From Sedimenticola_A sp040506425 (GTDB lineage Bacteria > Pseudomonadota > Gammaproteobacteria > Chromatiales > Chromatiaceae), in the NCBI GenBank assembly GCA_965224515.1, contig OZ245051.1, forward strand, positions 3,844,001 to 3,908,000: a stretch of DNA of 64,000 nt, in the 5' to 3' direction. The notes under the pieces were generated by a model. It ran no database searches. It was not told the DNA's origin and worked only from the letters and a program-made list of their open reading frames with translations. Each line of letters begins with the position of its first letter. Position 1 is the first letter of the stretch. Shown in pieces: positions 51,934 to 60,562 of this stretch. The translations under genes were made by a program, and so were the position numbers.

Positions 51934-52474
51934 TAATCCGAGGCTCACGCTCATCCGTGGTGGAAAAATGCAGCCTTTCACCCTGGGCAACACCAAGATT
52001 GTGCCGAGTCCCCCGTCACAGCCACCATTCAGCGTAACAGCCACGCTCTTCGAAGAGGATACCTGGCGTGTGCTCAGCGCAGACCCGACTGCGCGCCCGG
52101 AAACAACTCATCCGGTGAGGGTGATGACGGATATGCTCTTCGACAGGGAAGCTGAACCAGGCTCCGTGGTTGTACAGGGCAACCGGTGGCTGGCCATTAT
52201 CCACGATCTGGACCGTGACCCTTCCTGCAAGGAGCTGTGGATCAGGCAGGCCCTGGAGAGGGTGATGCAGATCGCTGCAGATCGCGCCTGCCAGACGCTC
52301 GCCCTCCCGCTTCTTGGCAGCGTTCATGGCTGTCTGAACTGGCAAGCCAGTCTGAAGCTTATATCGGAGTGCCTGACCAGTGGGGTGGCTTACACAATGC
52401 CTGAAAGAGTCTGGTTGCAGGTCCCCCCCGAACACCTCGGGGACGTGGTGGGTTTTCTGGGGACAATCAAGTAG
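51926..52474 (+). CDS. unknown protein, macro-domain-like segment
   Basis: A 182-residue protein whose start overlaps the end of the diguanylate cyclase gene by 8 bp. The second half (VMQIAADRACQTLALPLLGSVHG, then NWQASLKLISECL) has the look of the core strand and helix of macro domains, but the G-N-A pattern at the start is missing. The first 45 residues are Pro-rich. No function is claimed; a role in c-di-GMP-linked signalling is suggested only by position. Confidence 0.35.
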   Translation: MVDNPRLTLIRGGKMQPFTLGNTKIVPSPPSQPPFSVTATLFEEDTWRVLSADPTARPETTHPVRVMTDMLFDREAEPGSVVVQGNRWLAIIHDLDRDPSCKELWIRQALERVMQIAADRACQTLALPLLGSVHGCLNWQASLKLISECLTSGVAYTMPERVWLQVPPEHLGDVVGFLGTIK

Positions 52475-52500
52475 AGAGTGTCTCCAGCCGTTTCGTTAAA

Positions 52501-53697
52501 TCAGCGCACAACAAGCTCGTAGGCAACGCAGGGATCAATGGCATTAATCAGCATTGCGGCCTGGGTTCTCATCACCTGTTCCGACCCGGCATGCATACCC
52601 GCAAGCCCCTGGGCCAGTACACCACCAGGGTGGAAATTCCATTCGGTAGGGGCAAGGATCCGGTAGCTGACCACGTTCTCCTGGTCGAGTTCTACCCTGT
52701 GAATCAGCCGCCCCCTTGCTGCTTCGATCTGGGCAATTCCCCTGCCCTGTTCAAGTTCAACAACATCCGTCGATTCACAGCCGGAGTGGTTTGCAAGGCA
52801 ATCAACACCCCGCCGGATATCTCCTGGAATAGAGGCAAGTTCCACCAGTCGCGCTACTGCCCTCACCAATAGACCATGGCCGTACTGACGCCTTAGCGCA
52901 ACAAGCAATGGGTGATCAGCCACCCGGGTCATTGGACCGGTTTCATAGGTCTCACCTTCCCAGGTCGGCTGTGCAATGAGCGCATCCGCACCTTCGGACA
53001 TCAACAGACTGTCCAGCGTCAAGGCATCGAGAACCGGCAGAGCATGGTATGGCGCCTCTCCTATAGAGACCTGGTCACTGGCTACCAGCTGACTGATGAA
53101 ACGTGCTGCAACGCTGTGGGCCTCAGATGCCCATGCCAACAGACCCTCAGGGGAGTCAATCCCAAGCCATGAATCCAGGGGTATGGTATAAACACTCGCC
53201 TGTAGTGTCTGTTCAAGCTCCGCCTGCAGGGCATCCAGACGGGCAGGATCAGTAACCCCGGGTTGAACACCGGGCATGAAAGGTTTCAGTTCAGGATAGA
53301 TAACGTCACGAAAGCTGCCCATCAGCGCCATCAAGCGCGCTACAGCATCAGCTGACTCACCCTCACCAACCATCCTGGCCCAGTCGTAACTTATGCGCCA
53401 GACATGCTCCTTGGCGGTTTCCAGAAGAACCAGAATTGCCCTACCCTGGCTGCGAACAGGGTCCTGGCAAATCCCCATGGCCTGCTCACATGCCGTCACC
53501 GCAGCGCAGGCCTGGGCTGTACCGCATACGCTATAGAGCAGAGGGAGAGTGTCGAGCAGGTAGTTAACGCTCTTACCGGTAAATATCCTCGGCATCTGCA
53601 GGGGACGGCTGGAGGCAATGGAGACCGCCGTGACGTACTCGCCGTCCCAATCCAGGGTGATCGTCAACTGTCCTTCAACGCCGCCTGCCTGTTGCAT
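52501..53697 (-). CDS. hupK: HupK-like protein (hydrogenase large-subunit relative)
   Basis: The ATG at 53697 has GAGGCG upstream; a TTG five codons earlier is also possible. The 398-residue protein has weak similarity to the catalytic subunit of [NiFe] hydrogenase: a LYSVCGTAQACAAVTACE segment near residue 60, a FHPGGVLAQGLAG segment near 360, and a C-terminal IDPCVAYELVV. The metal-site Cys of the enzyme (RxCGxC and DPCxxC) are not complete, so it is not an active hydrogenase. HupK is a scaffold or chaperone used in hydrogenase maturation. It lies 6 kb from hypF with unrelated genes between. Confidence 0.75.
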   Translation of the reverse strand: MQQAGGVEGQLTITLDWDGEYVTAVSIASSRPLQMPRIFTGKSVNYLLDTLPLLYSVCGTAQACAAVTACEQAMGICQDPVRSQGRAILVLLETAKEHVWRISYDWARMVGEGESADAVARLMALMGSFRDVIYPELKPFMPGVQPGVTDPARLDALQAELEQTLQASVYTIPLDSWLGIDSPEGLLAWASEAHSVAARFISQLVASDQVSIGEAPYHALPVLDALTLDSLLMSEGADALIAQPTWEGETYETGPMTRVADHPLLVALRRQYGHGLLVRAVARLVELASIPGDIRRGVDCLANHSGCESTDVVELEQGRGIAQIEAARGRLIHRVELDQENVVSYRILAPTEWNFHPGGVLAQGLAGMHAGSEQVMRTQAAMLINAIDPCVAYELVVR

Positions 53698-53784
53698 TCC
53701 CAAACGCCTCAATCAAATCAGATGACCAATCTTACCCTGTACGACCGGGGAACCGTATAGCGAAAAGCTATCTGCCCAACCCTC

Positions 53785-54143
53785 GCAGGTCGGCCTTCAG
53801 GCCGACTTGTCGGGCTCTTGTGCCCTGTGGGTAGAAGCCCGACCCACGCGCATCAACGGGTTGAAAGATCATCGGCACTCATTGTCACAGAGCCAATAAA
53901 CAACCTCCCAAAACAGGCACCTTGCCACACCTGTAGGTCGGCCTTTAGGCCGACATTTCGGGCTCTTGTGCCCTGTGGGTAGAAGCCCGACCCACGCGCA
54001 TCAACGGGTTGAAAGATCATCGGCACTCATTGCCACAGAGCCAATAAACAACCTCCCAAAACAGGCGCCTTGCCACACCTGTAGGTCGGCCTTCAGGCCG
54101 ACATGTCGGGCTCTTGTGCCCTGTGGGTAGAAGCCCGACCTAC
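53785..54143. repeat. REP-type composite repeats in exact 148-bp steps
   Basis: Palindromic elements (GTAGGTCGGCCTTCAGGCCGACATGTCGGGCTCTTGTGCCCTGTGGGTAGAAGCCCGACC form, interrupted here for length: arms GTAGGTCGGCC and GGCCGAC, then GTCGGGCT and AGCCCGAC) begin at 53785, 53933 and 54081. Two are followed by a tail (gcatcaacgggttgaaagat ... gccttgccacacct) that is the same to within a few bases. The rest of 53698-54268 holds no gene. Confidence 0.9.
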
Positions 54144-54205
54144 GGCAGATGAGTAGCACTCCGCAGGGTCAAAGAAACTTATAACCGGGAAGCCTTCACA
54201 TCCAT

Positions 54206-54237
54206 AAAAAGAAACACCCGCACAAGGCGGGTGTTTC
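54206..54237 (-). terminator. rho-independent terminator of the small secreted Cys-rich gene
   Basis: Minus strand GAAACACCCGC-cttgt-GCGGGTGTTTC hairpin (54211-54237) followed by a T run (54210-54206). It is 31 bp after the stop of the 54269-54517 gene. Confidence 0.85.
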
Positions 54238-54268
54238 ATGATCCATCAGTAAAAAAGATTCAACCTGC

Positions 54269-54517
54269 TTATTGCTTCTTGATCTTCTTGTCGCTCTTTA
54301 CCGCCTTCTTTCCCTTGGGACGTGCCTTACAGTGCGCGGACACATTTCTCCCATCGCTGCGCTTATAGCCATCGACCCAGCTGCATCCACTCTCTGCCGC
54401 ACACTGTTTGTCGGACAGACCCTTGCACGCGGATGCCTGGACAGATCCTCCAATCAACAGCAAGAACAGAAATACAACAACCATTGTGAACGGTGCATGT
54501 GATTTGTAACGAAACAT
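54269..54517 (-). CDS. small secreted Cys-rich basic protein
   Basis: The ATG at 54517 has AGGAGG seven bases upstream, and gives 82 residues with a signal peptide ending in SVQASACKG. The mature part has paired Cys in ACKGLSDKQCAAESGCSWVDGYKR and SAHCKARP, then a Lys-rich tail. A longer in-frame start upstream lacks SD and signal peptide features. The family is unknown. A terminator follows. It may be a small periplasmic redox or peptide-binding protein. Confidence 0.8.
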   Translation of the reverse strand: MFRYKSHAPFTMVVVFLFLLLIGGSVQASACKGLSDKQCAAESGCSWVDGYKRSDGRNVSAHCKARPKGKKAVKSDKKIKKQ

Positions 54518-54831
54518 CTCTTTTCCTCCTGAAAATATATTGATACCTAGTGTCCCTCGTTCATGTCGACACCAGCCCGACAACTCCTCCAGTGCCGATA
54601 GCAGAAGAGACTACCATGGGAATTTTCTTCCTTCCACGGTTTTTTTATGGATAATCGCCAGATGGGCTGCTGTTTTCCACAACAGGACTCCCGTTTTCCT
54701 CAATTTCTTGGAACATCCCAAGGGATTAGGATTCCAGGGCGACGTGGCCTGCAGCGGGCCAGGGTGAAATTTTCACCCACAGGGAGCAGTAGACAGCAGG
54801 ATTCACTGAAATCAATTTATCGAGGGATGCC
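54518..54831. other. intergenic region with regulatory palindrome
   Basis: No gene is supported in these 314 bp. The only structure seen is the 17-bp dyad at 54762-54778 described below. Confidence 0.4.
54762..54778. promoter_or_regulatory. 17-bp palindrome upstream of the PstS-like gene
   Basis: GGGTGAAA-T-TTTCACCC, a perfect 8-bp dyad with a one-base centre, about 54 bp before the ATG at 54832. A regulator-binding site is likely; the regulator is not identified. Confidence 0.55.
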
Positions 54832-55725
54832 ATGAAAAGTACACTGCTCAAATTGCTACCGTTTCTATTGATCTCCTACTCGGTCAACTCAACCGCCCTG
54901 ACACTCTCCTGGGTGGGTTGCGGTATCACCAAAAAGGCATTCATGGCCGAACTGGCCAGTGCATACAAGATTAAAACAGGCACCGATATAACACTTGAGG
55001 GTGGAGGTGCCACCAAGGGCATCCGCTCTGTCACAGATAAAACAGCGGATATTGGTGGATCCTGCCGCTACCGGATCAAGGGAGAAACACCTGAGGCAAC
55101 CGTTCGTTTCAGCCCGGTTGCATGGGATGCCCTGGTGGTTGCGGTACACAAGAGCAACCCTATTGACTCCATCTCACTGGATCAGCTGCGCCAGGTCTAC
55201 CTGGGCAAAATCTCCAATTGGAAAGAGCTGGGTGGTGAAGACCGCCCCCTGGAGCTGTTGACGCGCAAGGGAAAAATCTCGGGCGTGGGGCTTACCATAC
55301 GTCAACTGGTTTTTGGCGATGATCAGATGACATTCCCTGACCGCTATGTCTATAAATCATCCGGTCCACTGGAGCAGGCGATTGAACAAAACCCGAATGC
55401 CATTGGCATGAGCGGAATAAGCAGCGCACGGAAACGTGACTTCAAGATAATCAAGCTGGACGGTAAATCCCCCAGTTTCGAAAACATCAAGTCGGGCGAA
55501 TACCTGCTCTACCGGCCGCTCTACATCATCACCGATCGTCAGAACGAAAACACCAAAGAGCTTGATAAATTCATTGGCTTTGCCCACAGCAAGGAGGGAC
55601 GGAGCATTATCAGGAGAAACGGCGTGGTGCCCTATCTCGAAGCGGTGCGTCTCTCAATGAAACAGCGGGAACAGTGGCAGCGGGCCAGACAACTGAAACC
55701 GGTAAAACCAGAAGACGCCGGTTAG
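54832..55725 (+). CDS. periplasmic PstS-like substrate-binding protein
   Basis: A 297-residue secreted protein with signal peptide ending in VNSTALTLSW. The PstS/PBP fold is seen in FMAELASAYKIKTGTDITLEGGGATKGIRSV (split: FMAELASAYKIKTG, then EGGGATKGI), in DIGGSCR, and in RFSPVAWDALVVAVH, then LDQLRQVYLGKISNWKEL. These proteins bind phosphate or other anions. No pst transporter genes are adjacent, so it may be a stand-alone binding or signalling protein. The SD is GAGGGA. Confidence 0.85.
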   Translation: MKSTLLKLLPFLLISYSVNSTALTLSWVGCGITKKAFMAELASAYKIKTGTDITLEGGGATKGIRSVTDKTADIGGSCRYRIKGETPEATVRFSPVAWDALVVAVHKSNPIDSISLDQLRQVYLGKISNWKELGGEDRPLELLTRKGKISGVGLTIRQLVFGDDQMTFPDRYVYKSSGPLEQAIEQNPNAIGMSGISSARKRDFKIIKLDGKSPSFENIKSGEYLLYRPLYIITDRQNENTKELDKFIGFAHSKEGRSIIRRNGVVPYLEAVRLSMKQREQWQRARQLKPVKPEDAG

Positions 55726-55752
55726 CCGCATCAGGCCAGGTGACGATAGGGT

Positions 55753-56061
55753 TCAGATTCTCTGTCGCCTGGTCTGCGCTTTCCCCGGCTCATATTGCCC
55801 CATGGAGTAGAGGCGTATCTTGTTGCTGCGAGGAAACTCCCGCTTCACCAGCACCTTGAGACTCTTTTTCAGCCCTGCCCCATCGACCACGAAGTCGCTC
55901 TGCTCAAAACCGGTTTCCACGATACGGAAGCTATCATGGTCCACTTTTATCAGGTGCAGATAGCGGTCCCTCTTGTAGCTGCGGACATCCAGGTAGTCCC
56001 CCACCGGCAACGCGCGCAGACGTTTCAGCAAGGTGGGTATGAGGGTGGCCATGTCGATCAT
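55753..56061 (-). CDS. small conserved-looking protein of unknown function
   Basis: A 102-residue soluble protein. A short amphipathic start (LIPTLLKRLRALPVGDYL) is followed by beta-rich sequence with basic patches (SYKRDRYLHLIKVDHDSFRIVETGFEQ) and a basic tail. It lacks a signal peptide. Nothing recognisable. ATG at 56061 is chosen over Met4 without clear SD support. Confidence 0.55.
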   Translation of the reverse strand: MIDMATLIPTLLKRLRALPVGDYLDVRSYKRDRYLHLIKVDHDSFRIVETGFEQSDFVVDGAGLKKSLKVLVKREFPRSNKIRLYSMGQYEPGKAQTRRQRI

Positions 56062-56177
56062 GGCTAAGAATTATCACACAGGGAGCACTGCTTATCAGCC
56101 GGCACCATCAGATTCAATAAGATGCAGCTGAAAAACCTTTAATCACGAAACCGGGTAACGACTATCAGCAACAGGCC

Positions 56178-56780
56178 TTACAGCAGTGGCACCAGGTGGG
56201 GCCAGACGTTATCAAGCATCTTCGGTTGCCCCTCTGCCGTGGGGTGCAGGCCATCCTGCTGCATCAGTTCAGGCCTGTCAGCCACACCATCAAGAAAAAA
56301 GGGTACCAGGGGGACAGATTCCGTCTCGGCGAGATCCTTGTAAAGGCCGAGGAACCTTTCGGTGAAAGCCTTGCCGAAATTAGGAGGCATCATCATGCCC
56401 AGAAGCAGAACACGGCTGCCTGAAGCACGGCTCAATCCGATCATCTTGGAGAGATTGTCTCTTGTCTGGTTGAAATTGAAACCACGCAACCCGTCGTTGC
56501 CGCCAAGCTCTATCAACACAAGACTCGGTGTTGAGCGTTCGATTGCGGCAGGCAGACGGTTAAGACCGCCGTAGGTGGTATCACCCGAAATGCTGGCATT
56601 GACCACCTGGTGAGGATAGCCTTGTTCCAACAGGCGCTTCTGCAGCAGGCTGATCCAGCCGGCATCCTGTTCGATGCCATAGGCGGCGCTCAGACTGTCC
56701 CCTATCACCAGGATTACAGGGGAGTTGGCCTGACCAACAGATGTGAATATAAGCAGAGCTAAAAGGATTACAGACTTCAT
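56178..56780 (-). CDS. tesA: arylesterase / acyl-CoA thioesterase TesA-type (SGNH hydrolase)
   Basis: A 200-residue periplasmic SGNH hydrolase with a signal peptide ending in GQANS. The four blocks are present: GDSLSAAYG (Ser29), the Gly in SGDTTYG, GGNDGLRG (Asn), and DGLHP (Asp176, His179). It hydrolyses acyl-CoA, lysophospholipid and aryl esters. The start codon overlaps that of the divergent ybbA by two bases (CATG). This pair order is a conserved cluster in gammaproteobacteria. Confidence 0.95.
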   Translation of the reverse strand: MKSVILLALLIFTSVGQANSPVILVIGDSLSAAYGIEQDAGWISLLQKRLLEQGYPHQVVNASISGDTTYGGLNRLPAAIERSTPSLVLIELGGNDGLRGFNFNQTRDNLSKMIGLSRASGSRVLLLGMMMPPNFGKAFTERFLGLYKDLAETESVPLVPFFLDGVADRPELMQQDGLHPTAEGQPKMLDNVWPHLVPLL

Positions 56781-57477
56781 GATAGAGAATTCTAGCCCAA
56801 GAGAGGCTCTCATATCTGCACAAAAAGTCGGCAAACAGGTGATCACCCCGACCGGGGGCAACCTGACGATTCTGGAGGATATCGACCTCACACTGCACAG
56901 CGGGGAGGCCTCGGCCATCCTTGGCAGTTCAGGTTCGGGCAAGTCCACCCTGCTTGGCCTGCTGGCGGGTCTTGATGAAGCCAGCAGTGGCAATATCAGC
57001 CTCTTCGGCCAGTCACTGGCGTCCATGAGCGAAGATGCCAGGGCGGAACTGCGAGCAGGACGGGTAGGTTTTGTCTTCCAGTCATTCCAGCTTCTGCCAG
57101 GCATGACCGCACTGGAGAACATCATGCTGCCACTGGAGCTCGCCCATCACAGCGACCCCAAAGGCGGTGCGATGGAGACACTGGAGAAGGTAGGTCTCAC
57201 CCAGCGCATGCACCACTATCCAAGCCAGCTATCCGGCGGCGAGCAGCAGCGTGTGGCCATAGCGCGCGCCTTTGCCGCGCACCCCAGGTTGCTGTTTGCG
57301 GATGAGCCCACAGGCAGTCTCGACGCTGCAACAGGCAACCATATATCTGAACTGCTGTTCGACCTGCGTGAGAACACCGGCACGGCCCTGTTGCTGGTGA
57401 CCCATGATGAGCAACTGGCCGAACGTTGCGACAAACGGTTGCGCATTGAGGCGGGTCGCCTGGAGTCGGTCACATGA
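56779..57477 (+). CDS. ybbA: YbbA-type ABC transporter ATP-binding protein
   Basis: The ATG at 56779 shares two bases with the start of tesA. An earlier in-frame start would lie inside tesA. The 232-residue ATPase has Walker A (LGSSGSGKSTLLG), signature LSGGEQQRVAIARAF and Walker B (RLLFADEPTGSLD), and is of the LolD/MacB class. Together with YbbP it probably moves lipophilic molecules, or acts as an export machine for lipoproteins or quaternary substrates. It ends with the first bases of ybbP (ATGA overlap). Confidence 0.95.
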   Translation: MIENSSPREALISAQKVGKQVITPTGGNLTILEDIDLTLHSGEASAILGSSGSGKSTLLGLLAGLDEASSGNISLFGQSLASMSEDARAELRAGRVGFVFQSFQLLPGMTALENIMLPLELAHHSDPKGGAMETLEKVGLTQRMHHYPSQLSGGEQQRVAIARAFAAHPRLLFADEPTGSLDAATGNHISELLFDLRENTGTALLLVTHDEQLAERCDKRLRIEAGRLESVT

Positions 57478-59963
57478 AAGCAGCCCTGTTTGCGCTCCGG
57501 CTGTTTCGTCGTGACTGGCGTAGCGGAGAGTTGCGACTGCTCACCCTGGCCCTGGTCCTGGCAGTGGCTGCGGTCACCGCGGTGGGTTTCTTCACCAACC
57601 GCGTTGAACGTGCAATGGAGCTGCAGGCGGCCGAGATGCTTGCGGCCGACCTTGTGGTATCAAGCAACAATCCGATACCGGAAACATTCTCGGACCATGC
57701 AGCAAAAACTGGTATGCAGAGCGCACGTACCCTGAGTTTCCGCAGCGTCATTCTGCGTGATGACCAGACCCAGCTGGTAGAGGTAAAAGCGGTCAGCCCC
57801 GAGTACCCACTCAGAGGTGAGCTGCGAACACGCCTCTCTGTCAATGCCCCTGAACAGGCCGCCCTGGAAACACCACAGCCCGGTAGCCTGTGGGTCGGTG
57901 CCCGCCTCCTCGCAGCCCTGGGTATGGAAACCGGGCAGGCGCTCTCACTGGGCGAAACCAGCTTCCAGGTATCACGTGTCATCAGCCGTGACAGTGGAGA
58001 TGGAGGCAACCTCTTCAACCTTGGCCCCAGGGTGCTTATGCCCATGGCCGACATACCGGGCACCGGCCTGGTAACCCCTGCCAGCCGCGTACGCCACCGC
58101 CTGCTGGTGGCCGGCGAGAGGAGCGCGGTCGAAGAGTACAGGGCATGGGTTAAAAACAGGCTGCCCGCCGGAGCCCGACTGGAGCACATGGAGAATGCCA
58201 GGCCTGAACTGCGCAATGCCCTGGACAGGGGCAGACGGTTCCTGGCCCTGGCGGCCCTTGCCGCGGTTCTGGTGGCCGGTGCAGCAGTCGCCCTCTCAAC
58301 CCACCGCTTCGTTGAAAGCCAGTCAGACAGCAGCGCCATAATGCGCTGCCTCGGCGCAACACAGGCATTCATCCGGAAAGTGCTGCTTATGCGCCTGCTA
58401 CTGCTGGGCTGTATGACCGGCCTGGTTGGATCCCTTGGGGGTTACCTGGCCCAGTTTTCACTTGCCGCGCTGGTGGGAGACTGGTTCAGTGCCGAACTGC
58501 CAGCACCTGATCTCTACCCCCTCTTTCTCGGCCTCGGCACCGGCCTGATCACCCTGGCCGGATTTACCCTCGCCCCCCTCTCCCGTCTCAGCAGCGTCCC
58601 GCCCCTGAGGGTGTTGCGCCGGGACCTCGGCGCAACACCACCGGCTTTCTGGATTGTCGGCCTCAGCGCATTTCTGGCCATGGGCCTGTTGATGCTATGG
58701 GCTGCAGACAACGCTAAGCTGGCCTCGATGGTGATGGGGGGTGCCATCGGCACCCTTGTGCTGCTGATCCTGACCGCCCGCCTGCTGGTGCTGCTGTTAT
58801 CGCCCCTGCGACACAGGGGCAGTGCCATCTGGCGATACGGACTTGCCGGGCTGGCCAGAAACCCGGCAATGACCGCCATTCAGCTCACCGGCTTCGGCCT
58901 GGGCATCCTCGCTCTGCTGTTGCTGGCAATCGTCAGGGTCGACCTGATATCCACTTGGGAGCGCACCATTCCCCCGGAGACCCCAAACCAGTTTCTGATC
59001 AACATTCAGCCCGAAGATGTTCCTGCACTCGAGACCTTCTTCAATGACAACCAGGTCAGGCACAAGGGGATCTACCCGATGCTCAGGGCCCGCCTGGTGA
59101 AGATCAACCAGGATAGCGTGTCGGCCGACAGCTACAAGGATGATCGCGCCCAGCGCCTGGTCACCCGGGAGTTCAACCTCTCCTGGGCAAAAGACCTGCA
59201 GAGTGACAACGCTGTTGTCTCGGGTAGATGGTGGACAGAGGGGCAACTGGATGAAGCTCTCTTCTCGGTGGAAGAGGGCATAGCCCAGACCCTTGGCATC
59301 CAGATGAATGACCGGCTCACCTTCAACCTGGCCGGCATACCCATCGAGGCAAAGGTCTCCAATCTGCGAAGTGTGCAGTGGGACAACTTCCAACCCAACT
59401 TTTTCGTCACCGGTACTCCCGGGCTGCTGAAACAGCATCCGTCCACCTCTATCACGAGCTTTTACCTGCCACCCGGCGGGGAGAAAACCCTGAGCAGTCT
59501 CATCAGGCAGTTTCCATCGGTCACCGCCATAGACGTGAGCGCCATCATGGGTCATGTTCGGGAGATCATGGAGCGTGGATCCCTGGCGGTGGAGTATGTC
59601 TTCTTCTTCACCCTGGCAGCCGGACTGCTGGTGCTCTACGCGGGCGTCCAGGCCAGCCGCGAGAGCCGCCGCCAGGAGTCTGCAATACTGCGCACCATCG
59701 GCCTGAAGCAGGGCCAGCTGCTGCAGGCCGTGGGGATAGAGTTTTTTGTGCTGGGACTGCTTGCGGGGCTTCTGGGAAGTCTCTGTGCCAGTCTCACAGG
59801 CTGGTTCGTATCCACCGAAATACTGGGGCTGGGTTACCAGTTCAATCCCTGGGTCTGGCTGGTGGGCATAGCGGGAGGATCACTGGGAATAGGCAGTGCC
59901 GGAGTTATTGCCACCTTCCCGATGGTGATTCGCCCCCCTCTGCACACCCTGCGGCAGACATAA
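57474..59963 (+). CDS. ybbP: YbbP-type FtsX-family ABC permease
   Basis: An 829-residue membrane protein with two FtsX-type units. The N-terminal helix is at about 20-40 (LLTLALVLAVAAVTAVGFF), the first core near 255-440 (RFLALAALAAVLVAGAAVALS), then a second unit near 700-820 (GLLVLYAGVQASRESRRQ and FFVLGLLAGLLGSLC). Large periplasmic domains separate the helices. It pairs with YbbA. The start overlaps the YbbA stop. Confidence 0.95.
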   Translation: MKAALFALRLFRRDWRSGELRLLTLALVLAVAAVTAVGFFTNRVERAMELQAAEMLAADLVVSSNNPIPETFSDHAAKTGMQSARTLSFRSVILRDDQTQLVEVKAVSPEYPLRGELRTRLSVNAPEQAALETPQPGSLWVGARLLAALGMETGQALSLGETSFQVSRVISRDSGDGGNLFNLGPRVLMPMADIPGTGLVTPASRVRHRLLVAGERSAVEEYRAWVKNRLPAGARLEHMENARPELRNALDRGRRFLALAALAAVLVAGAAVALSTHRFVESQSDSSAIMRCLGATQAFIRKVLLMRLLLLGCMTGLVGSLGGYLAQFSLAALVGDWFSAELPAPDLYPLFLGLGTGLITLAGFTLAPLSRLSSVPPLRVLRRDLGATPPAFWIVGLSAFLAMGLLMLWAADNAKLASMVMGGAIGTLVLLILTARLLVLLLSPLRHRGSAIWRYGLAGLARNPAMTAIQLTGFGLGILALLLLAIVRVDLISTWERTIPPETPNQFLINIQPEDVPALETFFNDNQVRHKGIYPMLRARLVKINQDSVSADSYKDDRAQRLVTREFNLSWAKDLQSDNAVVSGRWWTEGQLDEALFSVEEGIAQTLGIQMNDRLTFNLAGIPIEAKVSNLRSVQWDNFQPNFFVTGTPGLLKQHPSTSITSFYLPPGGEKTLSSLIRQFPSVTAIDVSAIMGHVREIMERGSLAVEYVFFFTLAAGLLVLYAGVQASRESRRQESAILRTIGLKQGQLLQAVGIEFFVLGLLAGLLGSLCASLTGWFVSTEILGLGYQFNPWVWLVGIAGGSLGIGSAGVIATFPMVIRPPLHTLRQT

Positions 59964-60060
59964 ATCATAGATGCGATCTAAAAAAACAGTGGCGATTCCA
60001 TCAGAATAGCCTAATATATAGCACCTATAAATATAATTAACCCATAAGAGAGATATTTTT

Positions 60061-60306
60061 ATGAGTGAGGATCCCCTGATCGCCCAAAAAACGCCCTATG
60101 CGGCTGAAGTTGAGAAGGGCAAGGATTACTACTGGTGCGCCTGTGGGCGCAGCAAAAAACAGCCCTTCTGCGACGGCAGCCACCATGAAACCGAGATCTG
60201 CACCCCGGTTGCATTCGTGGCAAACAAAACCGGCACCATCTACCTGTGTGGCTGCAAGCACAGCAAGAACAAACCCTACTGCGACGGCAGCCACAACGAC
60301 TTGTGA
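60061..60306 (+). CDS. double CDGSH iron-sulfur protein
   Basis: An 81-residue protein with two CDGSH-type 2Fe-2S motifs: CACGRSKKQPFCDGSHHE near residues 26-42 and CGCKHSKNKPYCDGSHND near 63-79. Each binds one cluster by three Cys and one His. Function in bacteria is not fixed but includes iron and redox handling. A terminator follows. It is preceded by about 100 bp of spacer after ybbP. Confidence 0.95.
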   Translation: MSEDPLIAQKTPYAAEVEKGKDYYWCACGRSKKQPFCDGSHHETEICTPVAFVANKTGTIYLCGCKHSKNKPYCDGSHNDL

Positions 60307-60337
60307 ATCGCTGACAGGACAGTCACTGAATAACTGA

Positions 60338-60366
60338 AGACCCGGTGCAAGCCGGGTTCTCTTTTT
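60338..60366 (+). terminator. rho-independent terminator after the CDGSH gene
   Basis: ACCCGG-tgcaag-CCGGGT hairpin followed by TCTCTTTTT, 31 bp after the CDGSH stop. Confidence 0.8.
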
Positions 60367-60415
60367 AATGCCGCCCTAGTTGAGTGTGGATTCCTCGTAA
60401 CTCATTGATTTTAAG

Positions 60416-60478
60416 CAGGTCGGTCTTCAGGCTGACATGTCGGGCTCTTGTGCCCGGAGGGTAAAAGCCCGACCTACA
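60416..60478. repeat. single REP-type element upstream of polB
   Basis: Palindromic element (CAGGTCGGTCTTCAGGCTGACATGTCGGGCTCTTGTGCCCGGAGGGTAAAAGCCCGACC type, with arms GGTCGGTC/GGCTGAC and GTCGGGCT/AGCCCGAC). It is followed by cgacactaaaccaggacag, which matches the tails of the other copies. The rest of 60367-60562 holds no gene. Confidence 0.85.
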
Positions 60479-60562
60479 TGTAACGATGTAGCGGCATCCG
60501 GAATTTTCGACACTAAACCAGGACAGAGCTTTCTTTATTGAATCTCTGGCAGAATACTCCCC

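Noticed and set aside
53785..54143. Spaced repeats that might be a CRISPR array
   Set aside because: The inter-repeat sequences are themselves the same, the unit is about 148 bp, and no cas gene is near, so it is a REP-composite duplication.
56781..57125. Longer N-terminus for the TesA gene (315 codons)
   Set aside because: It would overlap ybbA and lacks a signal peptide; the 200-residue start fits the family.
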